Shown: positions 39,552 through 47,927 of the stretch, in pieces
How the letters are laid out: the number at the start of each line of letters is the position of its first letter
How positions within the stretch are numbered: the first letter of the stretch is position 1
Source: Gilliamella sp. wkB178
Lineage (GTDB): Bacteria > Pseudomonadota > Gammaproteobacteria > Enterobacterales > Orbaceae
Direction of reading: 5' to 3'
Length of the DNA: 64,000 bases
Assembly: GCF_001690705.1 (NCBI RefSeq)
Contig: NZ_LZGK01000013.1
Span: 1-64,000, forward strand
Program-made: the position numbers and the translations under genes
Notes under the pieces: generated by a model
The model's input: the letters and a program-made list of their open reading frames with translations, nothing else
Database searches by the model: none
What the model was told of the DNA's origin: nothing

Positions 39552-39686
39552 TCCCCATGCCTAGATTCACTTTTTGTTGTGGAACTATGTTTGGGACTTC
39601 AGATTATATTTTATAAATATAATGACCTTATTTTAAAAGGGTTATATTAAAATTCTCTTGTCTCCCTTATCACAAATGTGGTTATG

Positions 39687-41024
39687 CTATACAACCTTAA
39701 CACCTTTTGGTAATGGTTCAATAATTGACATTACAAAAATAAAGCAAAAAACACAAAATCCCGCCATTGTCATAAATACCGCGTTCCAATGAAATTTATC
39801 TAGAATAACACCAACAATAAATGGCATTATAGTACCGCCTAATTGTCCACCCATGTTTATTACCCCATACGCAATTGGGTAAGTAGCTTTATCTACACGC
39901 CCCATAGCATAAACTGAAAAAGCAGAGTAACCTAAAGAAAGAAAAAGTCCTAATCCAAATAGCATACAAGCTAAAAGTATTTTATTTTCTGGAGCATAAA
40001 CTAAAGAATACATTGTAAAAATAGTAATCCCAGCACTTATTAGCATCAATGGTTTTCTTCTTTTGTTAAAAACTCTATCAGATAACAATCCACCAAAAAA
40101 ATTGCCTAATACAGTCCCTAAAAATGGAGCTGCGGCTAAACCAGCAGAACTATAAAGATCAAATCCACGTTCAGAAATTAAGTATTTTGGTAACCAAGAC
40201 ATTAGGATACTTACAATACCAACCATTGTAAAATAACCTAGTGCAGCACCATAAATATCCCAACATTTAAAAACTTCTTTGGAAGATGTTAATTCTGGAA
40301 CTTTTTTAGTTCTAATAAATTTATCTAACCAAGTAAATTTGAATTCAGGAAGTGATGTTGCTTTATCAACATTGTTTAATGTTAAGCTATCCTCTCTAAT
40401 ATAATCCGCTTCAGCTTTATTAACAAAACGGCTTTCTTCTGGTTTATCTCTAACCATAACATACCAAAATATAGAAAAGATAAGTCCAGGAATTGCAAAG
40501 AAAACAAATATATAACGCCAACCTAAAGTCATAATAATCCATGCACATAGAGGGGGTACAATTAACGGGCCAACTTTTGAACCAGCTAAAAATAGACCTG
40601 TTGCAGTACCTTTTTCTTTCGCAGGGAACCATTGATTTATTGTTGCTGTAGAACCAATAACAACTGGAGCTTCACAAATACCTACAAGTAGTCTTAAAAA
40701 TTTAAGCATTAAAACAGAATTAACTAAACCCATTAGACCGGTACAAACTGAAGTAAAAAACATACCTAGTGAATACATTTTTCTAGTCCCAAACTTTTTG
40801 GTTAAAAAACCAGATGGTATTTGAAATAATGCATAACCTGCGAAAAATAGACTAATTAATAAACCTGCCATCGTATTACTTAAATCGTATTCTTTTTGAA
40901 TATAAGGAATAGCGAAACCTATATTGGCTCTATCTGCATTTGCAACAGTATAAATTATGAAAATAAAACTCATTACGTACCAACGATAGTGAGACATCTT
41001 TATAGTTTTACTTAAATTATTCAT
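39687..41024 (-). CDS. MFS permease, anion:cation symporter type
   Basis: This is a 12-helix major facilitator of about 445 residues. It resembles the ACS family (sugar-acid, dicarboxylate and tricarballylate carriers): YTVANADRANIGFAIPYI in helix 1, FFAGYALFQIPSGFLTKKFGTRK between helices 2 and 3. I start at 41024 because GGAGAA lies before that ATG and the family N-terminus fits; a longer frame to 41081 would overlap the lyase gene. It is the last gene of a three-gene leftward operon and probably imports the organic acid that the CoA-transferase and lyase degrade. Confidence 0.85.
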   Translation of the reverse strand: MNNLSKTIKMSHYRWYVMSFIFIIYTVANADRANIGFAIPYIQKEYDLSNTMAGLLISLFFAGYALFQIPSGFLTKKFGTRKMYSLGMFFTSVCTGLMGLVNSVLMLKFLRLLVGICEAPVVIGSTATINQWFPAKEKGTATGLFLAGSKVGPLIVPPLCAWIIMTLGWRYIFVFFAIPGLIFSIFWYVMVRDKPEESRFVNKAEADYIREDSLTLNNVDKATSLPEFKFTWLDKFIRTKKVPELTSSKEVFKCWDIYGAALGYFTMVGIVSILMSWLPKYLISERGFDLYSSAGLAAAPFLGTVLGNFFGGLLSDRVFNKRRKPLMLISAGITIFTMYSLVYAPENKILLACMLFGLGLFLSLGYSAFSVYAMGRVDKATYPIAYGVINMGGQLGGTIMPFIVGVILDKFHWNAVFMTMAGFCVFCFIFVMSIIEPLPKGVKVV

Positions 41025-41034
41025 AAAAATTCTC

Positions 41035-41976
41035 CTATTCACCGATTGGCAATAATTTAGCATTAAAGTTGAATTCGTCATAAAGCCTAGCTTTTGAAAG
41101 GCTACTTAATAGATTAGGTTCAACATATTGTTTTATTGTTTCATTACATAACAAAAGGTTTGGGATAGATATATCAGTTTCGTAACCCATGCGGTTGAGC
41201 ATATTGACTAAGTCTTCTGTAGCTGCATTTCCAGCTGCTCCAGGTGCAAATGGACATCCACCCAATCCACCTATCGCTGTTTCAAAACGAGAAATACCAT
41301 TATTTAACCCTACTAGCATATTAGCTAACGCCATTCCATGCGTATTGTGCATGTGCATACCTATGTCTATATCAGGAAATTCATTCTTCAATATAGTCAG
41401 AATTTGTTGCGTTTGTGCTGGATTTGCAACTCCAATTGTATCGCACAAAGTAATAGCATTAATTCCAACTTGATGAGCCTGTTCAATTAATTTTAATAGA
41501 ATATAAAGGCTAGTTGCACCAATAAATGGACATCCAAACACTGTTGCTAATGAAAGAGTAAAATCCATATCCGGAAAATCTTGGCGTATTACTTTCATTC
41601 CTTCAATAGACTCTTCATGAGTTCGATTTATATTGGCTTTGTTATGTGCAGGACTGACGGAAATAACATAATTTATATGTCGTATTCCTAAATCATAAAC
41701 TATTTGAGCTCCTTTCAAATTAGGTACAAGCACATGAGAAATGAGATTAGGAAAAAGAGTTAATACTTCATTGATTACCTCCTTTGAATCAGCTAGTTGC
41801 GGTATTGCTTTAGGGCTAACCATTGAGGTTATTTCCATTTTTTTTATACCTGATTCTATAAGCTGTTTAATTATTTTAATTTTTATTTCAGTAGCAATAT
41901 GGTGTTTAATATTTTGAAACCCATCTCTTGGACCAACTTCTGTAATTCTTATTTTTTGAAAACATATTTTAGACAT
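41035..41976 (-). CDS. HMG-CoA-lyase-like enzyme
   Basis: This 313-residue DRE-TIM metallolyase closely resembles hydroxymethylglutaryl-CoA lyase. Arg17-Asp18 fall in the VGPRDGFQN motif, His208 and His210 in GMHMHNTHG are metal ligands, and the signature cysteine is Cys241 in GGLGGCPFAPGAAGN. Such enzymes cleave HMG-CoA to acetyl-CoA and acetoacetate; relatives act on similar 3-hydroxy-acyl-CoAs such as citramalyl-CoA. The gene lies 12 bp after the CoA-transferase and 10 bp before the permease. The substrate is thus probably a free 3-hydroxy dicarboxylic acid, activated by the transferase. Confidence 0.87.
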   Translation of the reverse strand: MSKICFQKIRITEVGPRDGFQNIKHHIATEIKIKIIKQLIESGIKKMEITSMVSPKAIPQLADSKEVINEVLTLFPNLISHVLVPNLKGAQIVYDLGIRHINYVISVSPAHNKANINRTHEESIEGMKVIRQDFPDMDFTLSLATVFGCPFIGATSLYILLKLIEQAHQVGINAITLCDTIGVANPAQTQQILTILKNEFPDIDIGMHMHNTHGMALANMLVGLNNGISRFETAIGGLGGCPFAPGAAGNAATEDLVNMLNRMGYETDISIPNLLLCNETIKQYVEPNLLSSLSKARLYDEFNFNAKLLPIGE

Positions 41977-41988
41977 TTTTCCAATCCT

Positions 41989-43188
41989 CTATAAAATTCC
42001 GTTATTTTTTAATTCTTCAATTGTTGCGTCATCAAAATTGAAAAATTCTTTCAACACTTCAGCGTTGTGTTGACCTAATAATGGTGCAGGAGAACGAATA
42101 GAGGTTTTTTTATTAGTAAATTTAATTTGATTACCAGTTAAAGTTATTTTCCCAGCAACTGGATGTACCGTTTCAATAAACATTTCACGAGCTACTGCTA
42201 TATGAGGATCTTTAGTTACACGATCAATTGTATTTATTGGTGCCGATGGGATGCCTACTTTAAGTAGTAAATCGACAATTTCATCTATATTTTTAGTTTG
42301 GGTCCAATTTTCTATAATAGGTTTTAATACTGCATGATTTTCAACACGTTTAATATTGTTACTAAACCGTTCATCTTCTAATGCATCTATTTTTAATACC
42401 TCTTTTAATAAATTAAATAATTTGTCGTTACCACAAGCAATAATTACAAAACCGTTTGCAGCTTTAAATGAATCGTAAGGATAGATTGCTTCATAACGAT
42501 TACCAATTCTCGTAGGTATTCGACCAGAACATAGATAAATCATATTAATGATTTCTAATGATGAAACCATTGAATCGACAAGAGAAATGTCAACTTTATC
42601 TCCAATTCCTGTTTTTAATCGATTTATGTATGCTGCCAAAATGCCAATTGCACAACTCATTCCACCAGCTACATCAGCAATTGCAGTACCAGTACGAGTG
42701 GGCGGTGAATCTGGCCAACCAGTTGTACTCATCAAACCACTCATGGCTTGGCCTATAATGTCATAACCAGCTCTTTGTGAATAAGGTCCGTAGTGACCAA
42801 AACCTGATACAGCACCATAAACAATAGCAGGATTAACTTTTTTTAGATCTTCATAATCTAAGCCTAGTTTTCTCATCACACCCGGTCGATAATTTTCTAA
42901 CACAATATCGCTGGTTTTAACCATTTCAAGAAAGAGTTGTTTACCCTTATCACTTTTAAGGTTTAATGTGATCCCTCGTTTATTACGATTCAGATTCATA
43001 AAATAAGCACTTTCACCATTAACTTGTGGTGCGTTAGCACGAGAATCATCTCCTTTACCTGGCATTTCAATTTTAATTACATCAGCACCCATATCAGCCA
43101 GTAACATTCCACAATAAGGTCCTGCTAGAACACGAGTTAAATCAAGAACCTTAACTCCACTTAAAACACCTGAATAACTTGACATCAT
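41989..43188 (-). CDS. Family III CoA-transferase (CaiB/BaiF)
   Basis: This 399-residue CoA-transferase has the interlocked-dimer family landmarks LDLTRVLAGPYCGMLLADMGADVIK, NRNKRGITLNL and the catalytic Asp143 in RAGYDIIGQAMSG. It moves CoA between carboxylic acids, probably from succinyl-CoA to an imported dicarboxylate. Mammalian SUGCT, of this family, uses glutarate and 3-hydroxy-3-methylglutarate, which fits the HMG-CoA-lyase neighbour. GGAGAA precedes two adjacent ATG codons. It is the first gene of the operon, with a -24/-12 promoter about 50 bp upstream. Confidence 0.88.
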   Translation of the reverse strand: MMSSYSGVLSGVKVLDLTRVLAGPYCGMLLADMGADVIKIEMPGKGDDSRANAPQVNGESAYFMNLNRNKRGITLNLKSDKGKQLFLEMVKTSDIVLENYRPGVMRKLGLDYEDLKKVNPAIVYGAVSGFGHYGPYSQRAGYDIIGQAMSGLMSTTGWPDSPPTRTGTAIADVAGGMSCAIGILAAYINRLKTGIGDKVDISLVDSMVSSLEIINMIYLCSGRIPTRIGNRYEAIYPYDSFKAANGFVIIACGNDKLFNLLKEVLKIDALEDERFSNNIKRVENHAVLKPIIENWTQTKNIDEIVDLLLKVGIPSAPINTIDRVTKDPHIAVAREMFIETVHPVAGKITLTGNQIKFTNKKTSIRSPAPLLGQHNAEVLKEFFNFDDATIEELKNNGIL

Positions 43189-43235
43189 TTTTCTCCTTTT
43201 AAAAAAAATAGTTGATTTTATTGCAATGGATATTC

Positions 43236-43252
43236 AGCAATTTATGTGCCAA
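43236..43252 (-). promoter_or_regulatory. Sigma54 (-24/-12) promoter of the CoA-transferase operon
   Basis: Read on the minus strand, the sequence is TTGGCAC-ATAAA-TTGCT. GG and GC are separated by exactly 10 bp, as required for RpoN. Transcription would start near 43225, leaving about a 37-nt leader before the CoA-transferase ATG. The adjacent gene encodes a sigma54-dependent activator, which makes the call strong. Confidence 0.88.
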
Positions 43253-43337
43253 CAGAGAAAATGAATTGTCAGGAAATATATCTATATGAAAAATATTGTT
43301 ATTTTAAATAATTAAAAATTTACATCACAAAATAAAG

Positions 43338-43371
43338 ATATCAAATTTGATATTCTTATCGTATTTGATAT
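43338..43371. promoter_or_regulatory. Likely activator binding site (16-bp palindrome)
   Basis: A perfect 16-bp palindrome ATATCAAATTTGATAT (43338-43353) is followed by a second half-site ATTTGATAT (43363-43371) in an imperfect dyad. It lies about 85-135 bp upstream of the sigma54 promoter, the usual place for an enhancer site, and 50-85 bp before the activator gene, so autoregulation is possible. Confidence 0.65.
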
Positions 43372-43422
43372 AAAAGCATAAGACTGATAATACTTTATTA
43401 TATTTAATGGTAAAAAAGACCT

Positions 43423-45342
43423 ATGTATAAACAGAATGAACCAAATTTACCTAATTTGGCACTTATAACTCCATATCAAAATTTGAGTCATGGAGTCTCG
43501 CAACAATCATTAGGACAATTTAATTGCCATGTTTTTCATGGTTCATTAGATATAGCTGCGCAAATAGCACAGACTCTCAATCCTGATATTTATGATGTGA
43601 TTTTAAGTCGAGGAGGAACAGCAGATTTTATTGATAAGACTACTGAAATTCCAGTAGTTAGAATTATAACAACGGCTTTAGACCTATTACGATCAATTAT
43701 GCCTTATAAAAATCAGGTAACAAAAATCGCATATTTCAATTTTGGTAGCTATTTACCTTCTGTAGAAGAAATTGCTCAAGCAATGGGTATAAAGATTGAT
43801 GAATATATTTTCCATAATTCACAAGATATTGAAAACAACATTGATATTTGTAAGAAAAAAAAATATGACTTAATCATTGGAGGAACACCTGTTTATTTTG
43901 CCGCTAAAAGAAATAACTTAAAAGCGGCACTTATTGAAAATGGAACTGAGTCTATAGATAATGCTTTAAGGGAAGCAAAAGCAATAATAGAAACTAAACA
44001 ACGACAATATAATTATTTAGCTAGATTAGAAAGTATTCTTTCTTCTATAAATGAAGGTATCATTGTTACTGATGAACGCAATACAATTTTAATTTTCAAC
44101 AAAGCAGCAGAAAGAATTTTTAATTTAACTGCATCTAATGCAATTGGTAAGCAAGTTGACCTCATTGTTAAAAATACACGTATAAATCAGGTATTATTAA
44201 ATCGTTCCCCAGAAATTGGAGAATTACAAGATATAGGAAACACTTTAATTATTACTAGTAGAATTCCTATTTTTAATGCAAATAAATGTATTGGTGTTGT
44301 TTGTTCTTTTTCAGAAACTCCTCAAATCCAAAAGGCAGAGAGAATTATTCGTGGTAAATTAGTAAAAAAGGGATTTAATGCAAAATACAAATTTGATGAT
44401 ATACAAACTCAAGATAAAAACTTAAAGAAGATTATTTCGTTAGCTAAGATTTATTCTAGAACTGATGCTCCAATACTACTTTATGGTGAATCTGGAACAG
44501 GGAAGGAATTATTTGCGCAAAGTATTCATTTAGCAAGTCAATGTAATAAAGGTCCTTTTGTCGCGATTAATTGTGCTGCCATTCCTGAAAATCTTTTAGA
44601 ATCAGAATTATTTGGTTATGAAGGAGGGGCTTTTACTGGAGCGAAAAAAGATGGTAAAGAAGGATTAATTGAACTAGCTCATAATGGAACATTATTTTTG
44701 GATGAAGTCGGTGAATTACCCAAATTACTGCAAAGTAGATTATTAAGAGTATTACAAGAATATGAGATTATGCGTATTGGGGGTAAAGATGTTATTCCTA
44801 TCAATATCCGAATTATTAGTGCAACGAATAGAAATCTTGAGAAAATGTGTGCAGAAAATTTGTTTAGAACGGATCTTTTTCATCGTTTAAATGTTTTACC
44901 TTTAACATTACCACCTTTACGTGAACGCAAAGGTGATATTTTATATTTGGCAAAATCATTTCTAAAAAAACAACAAGATTTACCTAAGCTTGATCAATTC
45001 TTAGATAATTTTAAATATTATCAATGGAAAGGTAATGTTAGAGAACTTAAGCAACTTATTGATCGTTTATCATTATTATCTGATAGTTTTCCTAATTTGA
45101 ATTGGATTGAAATCTTAGAATTAACAGGCTTTGCTCTAAACAAAGTAGTCACAGAGAATTGTTCTGATTTTTCACTAATTATCGACATAGAAAAAGGGAA
45201 TTTAAAACAAATTATTCAAAATATGGAAAATAAAATAATCAAATACTATATGGATGTTTATAGACAAGATCAAAATAAAGTAATAAAAAAATTAGGTATA
45301 AGTAAAATGAGTTTATGGCGTAAATTGAATAATATAACTTAA
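43423..45342 (+). CDS. PrpR-type sigma54-dependent activator
   Basis: This 639-residue regulator has an N-terminal PrpR_N sensory domain (about 10-185), a PAS domain (about 200-300), a sigma54-interacting AAA+ domain with Walker A GESGTGKE (near 355) and the sigma54 contact loop GAFTGA (near 401), and a C-terminal Fis-type HTH (about 600-639, ending [16 protein letters not shown]). PrpR-type domains sense small organic acids or their CoA-pathway products. It is divergent from the CoA-transferase operon, with the -24/-12 promoter and a palindromic site in the shared 234-bp region. Confidence 0.93.
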   Translation: MYKQNEPNLPNLALITPYQNLSHGVSQQSLGQFNCHVFHGSLDIAAQIAQTLNPDIYDVILSRGGTADFIDKTTEIPVVRIITTALDLLRSIMPYKNQVTKIAYFNFGSYLPSVEEIAQAMGIKIDEYIFHNSQDIENNIDICKKKKYDLIIGGTPVYFAAKRNNLKAALIENGTESIDNALREAKAIIETKQRQYNYLARLESILSSINEGIIVTDERNTILIFNKAAERIFNLTASNAIGKQVDLIVKNTRINQVLLNRSPEIGELQDIGNTLIITSRIPIFNANKCIGVVCSFSETPQIQKAERIIRGKLVKKGFNAKYKFDDIQTQDKNLKKIISLAKIYSRTDAPILLYGESGTGKELFAQSIHLASQCNKGPFVAINCAAIPENLLESELFGYEGGAFTGAKKDGKEGLIELAHNGTLFLDEVGELPKLLQSRLLRVLQEYEIMRIGGKDVIPINIRIISATNRNLEKMCAENLFRTDLFHRLNVLPLTLPPLRERKGDILYLAKSFLKKQQDLPKLDQFLDNFKYYQWKGNVRELKQLIDRLSLLSDSFPNLNWIEILELTGFALNKVVTENCSDFSLIIDIEKGNLKQIIQNMENKIIKYYMDVYRQDQNKVIKKLGISKMSLWRKLNNIT

Positions 45343-45461
45343 TATTGTCGCGCTGAATTACTAACAAAAAGGTGAGTAAAAAGTTAATTAATAAAGATAA
45401 AAAAGAAAAAATTAAAATTAGTAGTCAAATAATCCTAATTAAACTATATAAGGACGTAAAG

Positions 45462-45764
45462 ATGAAATTCTGTGTAGCTTGTTCAATGCCACTTGAAAAA
45501 GAAGAGTTTATAGCACTTCATAATGCGGATGGTGATTTTTGTATTTATTGTGTTGACGACCAAAAACAAGTAAAGTCATGTGAAGATATTTTTAAAGGTG
45601 GCGTTGAGTATTTTATAAATGAAGAAAACTATCCTAAAGAATATGCTGAAAAAATAGTTAGAAAAAATATGACGTTGCTTCCTTATTGGAAAAATAATCC
45701 GTCAGCTTGCTTAAAAGGTGAAATGCTTTCCGATGAGGAATTTAAAAAACTATTTTGTAAATAA
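45462..45764 (+). CDS. Small zinc-ribbon protein
   Basis: This is a 100-residue protein. The N-terminal part has CVACSMPLE and FCIYC, which form a four-cysteine zinc ribbon of the kind annotated as putative zinc ribbon domain (PF12674-like). The C-terminal part is helical and charged and contains a conserved-looking LLPYWKN. The start is the ATG at 45462 with AAGGACG 5 nt upstream; the longer frame from 45372 has no homology. Function is unknown. It follows the activator gene by 119 bp but is probably unrelated to it. Confidence 0.72.
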   Translation: MKFCVACSMPLEKEEFIALHNADGDFCIYCVDDQKQVKSCEDIFKGGVEYFINEENYPKEYAEKIVRKNMTLLPYWKNNPSACLKGEMLSDEEFKKLFCK

Positions 45765-45859
45765 TGAATAATATTAATTAATGTAACTAATTGTGTCTAA
45801 ACGAGTTTTGCTAATTAATTTAGTTACAATTATAAGTCATTACTAGGAAATACAATCTT

Positions 45860-46159
45860 ATGAAAACACCAGAACAATGCTTAGATATGAAGGATATTCG
45901 TACTGAAATAGATAATATTGATCATAGTGTTATCCAACTATTAGCTACACGCTTTACTTATGTGAAAGCTGCAAGTAAATTCAAAAAAAATACTAACGAA
46001 GTTCAAGCAAAAGCGCGCTTTAATAGCATGCTAGAGCAGCGCAAACAGTGGGCTATAGAGTTAGGATTAAATGGTGATATTATTAAAGACCTTTACGCCG
46101 ATTTAGTTAGATATTTTATTAATGAAGAATTGAAGCATTTCAATAATAAAGAACAATAA
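45860..46159 (+). CDS. Chorismate mutase-like protein (PchB type)
   Basis: This 99-residue all-helical AroQ-type protein opens with the PchB-like TPEQCLDMKDIRTEIDNIDHSVIQLLATRF and contains YVKAASKFK and LYADLVRYFINEEL. PchB relatives act as isochorismate pyruvate-lyase or chorismate mutase. No siderophore or salicylate genes are nearby, so a free-standing mutase or lyase is all that can be said. The gene stands 13 bp before the ClbS-like gene, so the two may share a transcript. Confidence 0.82.
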   Translation: MKTPEQCLDMKDIRTEIDNIDHSVIQLLATRFTYVKAASKFKKNTNEVQAKARFNSMLEQRKQWAIELGLNGDIIKDLYADLVRYFINEELKHFNNKEQ

Positions 46160-46172
46160 ATAGAGTTTGCAC

Positions 46173-46688
46173 ATGGGATATACGAATAAACAGCAGTTAT
46201 TAACTGAAATTAATAAAACGGCTCAATTATTTATTGATGAATTTAGTTCGATTCCTGAGTCGCAAAAAAATGTTTTAGTTGACGGTGTCGATCGCACACC
46301 CTCACAAATGCTTGCTTATCAACTTGGTTGGTTAAATTTAGTTAAATCTTGGGATGATCAAGAACTTGCCGGTGACAATCCAGTATTACCGGCTCCGGGT
46401 TATAAATGGAATCGGTTAGGTGATCTTTATCAAGAATTTTATAAAACCTATCAAAGCTTATCGTTACAAGAGTTAATCCTGTCATTTAAACAACAAATTG
46501 ACATATGGAATCGTTGGATTGAGTCCTTAAGTGAAGCGACACTCTTTACCAAAGATAATCGTAATTGGACTAAACCCTATCCTGAAGCTTGGACTGTTGC
46601 GAAGTTTATTCACATTAACTCAGTCGCACCTTTTAAATCATTTAGAACCAAAATCAGGAAATGGAAAAAATTAAATACTGCAATTTAA
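46173..46688 (+). CDS. ClbS/DfsB family protein
   Basis: This 171-residue four-helix-bundle protein aligns well with ClbS, the colibactin self-resistance protein. Tyr49 and Trp53 lie in AYQLGW, corresponding to ClbS SYLIGW (which contains the Tyr55 reported as important). WDDQELAG and GYKWNRLGDLYQEFYKTY follow and correspond to WHDQEAKG and FKWNELGRLAQKFYRDY. ClbS opens the cyclopropane warhead of colibactin. Other family members have unknown substrates. The start is taken at ATG 46173; an upstream TTG at 46167 is less likely. Confidence 0.83.
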   Translation: MGYTNKQQLLTEINKTAQLFIDEFSSIPESQKNVLVDGVDRTPSQMLAYQLGWLNLVKSWDDQELAGDNPVLPAPGYKWNRLGDLYQEFYKTYQSLSLQELILSFKQQIDIWNRWIESLSEATLFTKDNRNWTKPYPEAWTVAKFIHINSVAPFKSFRTKIRKWKKLNTAI

Positions 46689-46731
46689 GATAATTTTAAA
46701 CATTTTTTCAACATTGCTTAAGAGGGAAATT

Positions 46732-46965
46732 ATGGCTTTTTCAGAACAAGAATATAATCAACTAGTGGCATTGAAGTTTGTTGGAACCAAAATAATCGAG
46801 CGTCTTGAACAAATGGAGCTCGATTCCTTTGCTAAATTACGCAATTCTTCATTAGAAGAAATTCTTAATAAAGGCGCACTACTAACCGGATCCAGTTGTT
46901 GGAAAAATAGCCATCAGGCTAAAACGGCTATATTGAATATATTAACATTGGTAAAACAATCATAG
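46732..46965 (+). CDS. Small helix-hairpin-helix-like protein
   Basis: This is a 77-residue protein. The segment LKFVGTKIIERLEQMELDSFAKLRN resembles a helix-hairpin-helix of the kind that binds DNA non-specifically, followed by two more predicted helices. The ATG at 46732 is preceded by AGAGGGAA; a longer frame from 46714 is less likely. I cannot assign a family with confidence. It lies 43 bp after the ClbS-like gene, which may hint at a shared DNA-protection role. Confidence 0.6.
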   Translation: MAFSEQEYNQLVALKFVGTKIIERLEQMELDSFAKLRNSSLEEILNKGALLTGSSCWKNSHQAKTAILNILTLVKQS

Positions 46966-47040
46966 TGATTATATTTGCTTAACCATTTTTCGTTATTAGC
47001 AAAATTCAATTCATTAACTATTTAGTAGAATAGATAGTTT

Positions 47041-47502
47041 TTACAATATATATTCCATTTGAATATCACAACGTTGGTAAGGTGATGGTAAGCCAAAAAT
47101 TTGTTTAAATCCGAGTTTTTGATAAAGCCCTATTGCTGGTTTTAATTTGGTATTACTTTCTAAATAGATTTTTTTAGCACCGAGTTCTTTCGCCTTATCT
47201 AAGGCAGTTTTTCCTAAAAGAAAGCCGATTTGTTTCCCTTGAGCTTTAGGTGATACCGCCATTTTTGCTAACTCATAATCATAATTGTTATTATTCATTT
47301 TAATTAAAGCACAGCAACCCACCGGTACATTTTCTAATAAAGCAATAAAGATGTGCCCACCATTGTCTAAAATATATTCTTGAGGGTTATCTAGTGCTTT
47401 GTAGTCTGATTCTTCCATTTCGAAGTAATTTTTAATCCACTCTTCATTTAATGCTCTAAACATTACTTGGTAACCTGCTTGGTAAGGAACAATCTCAATC
47501 AT
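47041..47502 (-). CDS. GNAT family N-acetyltransferase
   Basis: This 153-residue acetyltransferase has the acetyl-CoA loop QGKQIG, the preceding beta strand MAVSPKA and the C-terminal NTKLKPAIGLYQKLGFKQI. It is a single-domain enzyme of unknown substrate, perhaps a small amine or peptide. The start at 47502 is preceded on its strand by AGAGGCAAAA. It is transcribed alone, opposite to its neighbours. Confidence 0.85.
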   Translation of the reverse strand: MIEIVPYQAGYQVMFRALNEEWIKNYFEMEESDYKALDNPQEYILDNGGHIFIALLENVPVGCCALIKMNNNNYDYELAKMAVSPKAQGKQIGFLLGKTALDKAKELGAKKIYLESNTKLKPAIGLYQKLGFKQIFGLPSPYQRCDIQMEYIL

Positions 47503-47927
47503 TTTTGCCTCTAATTTGTTTTAACTCATCAACGCTAATTTATTAGTATTACGTATGATTTTTAACAATTAATATAACTTATTTACTATAAAAAGAAAGT
47601 CTAATTTTAACTCGAAGGATTTAGCATGTTATGATTTAATTATATACTAAAACATTATGTTCTCCTGAAACATCTTTACAAAGAGTGATTTCATTTTTTG
47701 TATTGTAAATCAATTAAACATGAATAATTTAAAACGATTACCTACGGTAATATTATAACTTATTTCTAAGATTATTAATTAGGTTTTGCTCATTCGATTG
47801 AAGTTTGGCAAAATAGACAACTTAATTAGTAAAAATGACATCGTTAATAATGAGTATTAGTAAAATTTGAGTGACAAATTAAACACAATTTTCCTCAAAC
47901 ATTTGATAAACCAGGAATTAAATTAGG
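47503..47927. other. 425-bp intergenic region, GNAT gene / yejA
   Basis: No gene is seen. It contains one copy of the dispersed repeat (47649-47679) and otherwise AT-rich sequence that must hold the promoters of the leftward GNAT gene and the rightward yej operon. No clear operator or riboswitch is recognised. Confidence 0.4.
47649..47679 (-). repeat. Dispersed 31-bp intergenic repeat, copy 4
   Basis: The plus strand reads AAAACAT, centre GTTCTCCTGAAA, then CATCTTTAC, with TATACT preceding as in the copy at 35626. It lies between the GNAT gene and yejA. Confidence 0.65.

Larger units (their letters stand above)
39197..39686. other. 490-bp gene-free region with inverted repeats
   Basis: No intact gene is present. 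The region lies between tRNA-Ala (rightward) and the 3' end of the leftward MFS gene. It contains a 28-codon fragment at 39283-39366 that looks like a piece of a PTS EIIB domain, a structured 51-nt inverted repeat at 39440-39490, and a 12-bp perfect inverted repeat at 39501-39551. It looks like a decayed or mobile-derived segment. Confidence 0.5.

Noticed and set aside
41025-41081. Extended N-terminus for the MFS permease
   Set aside because: It would overlap the lyase gene, lacks a ribosome site and adds residues foreign to the family; the ATG at 41024 has GGAGAA upstream.
39121-46965. Genomic island integrated at tRNA-Ala
   Set aside because: I found no integrase and no direct repeat of the tRNA 3' end on the far side, and base composition is like the rest of the window.
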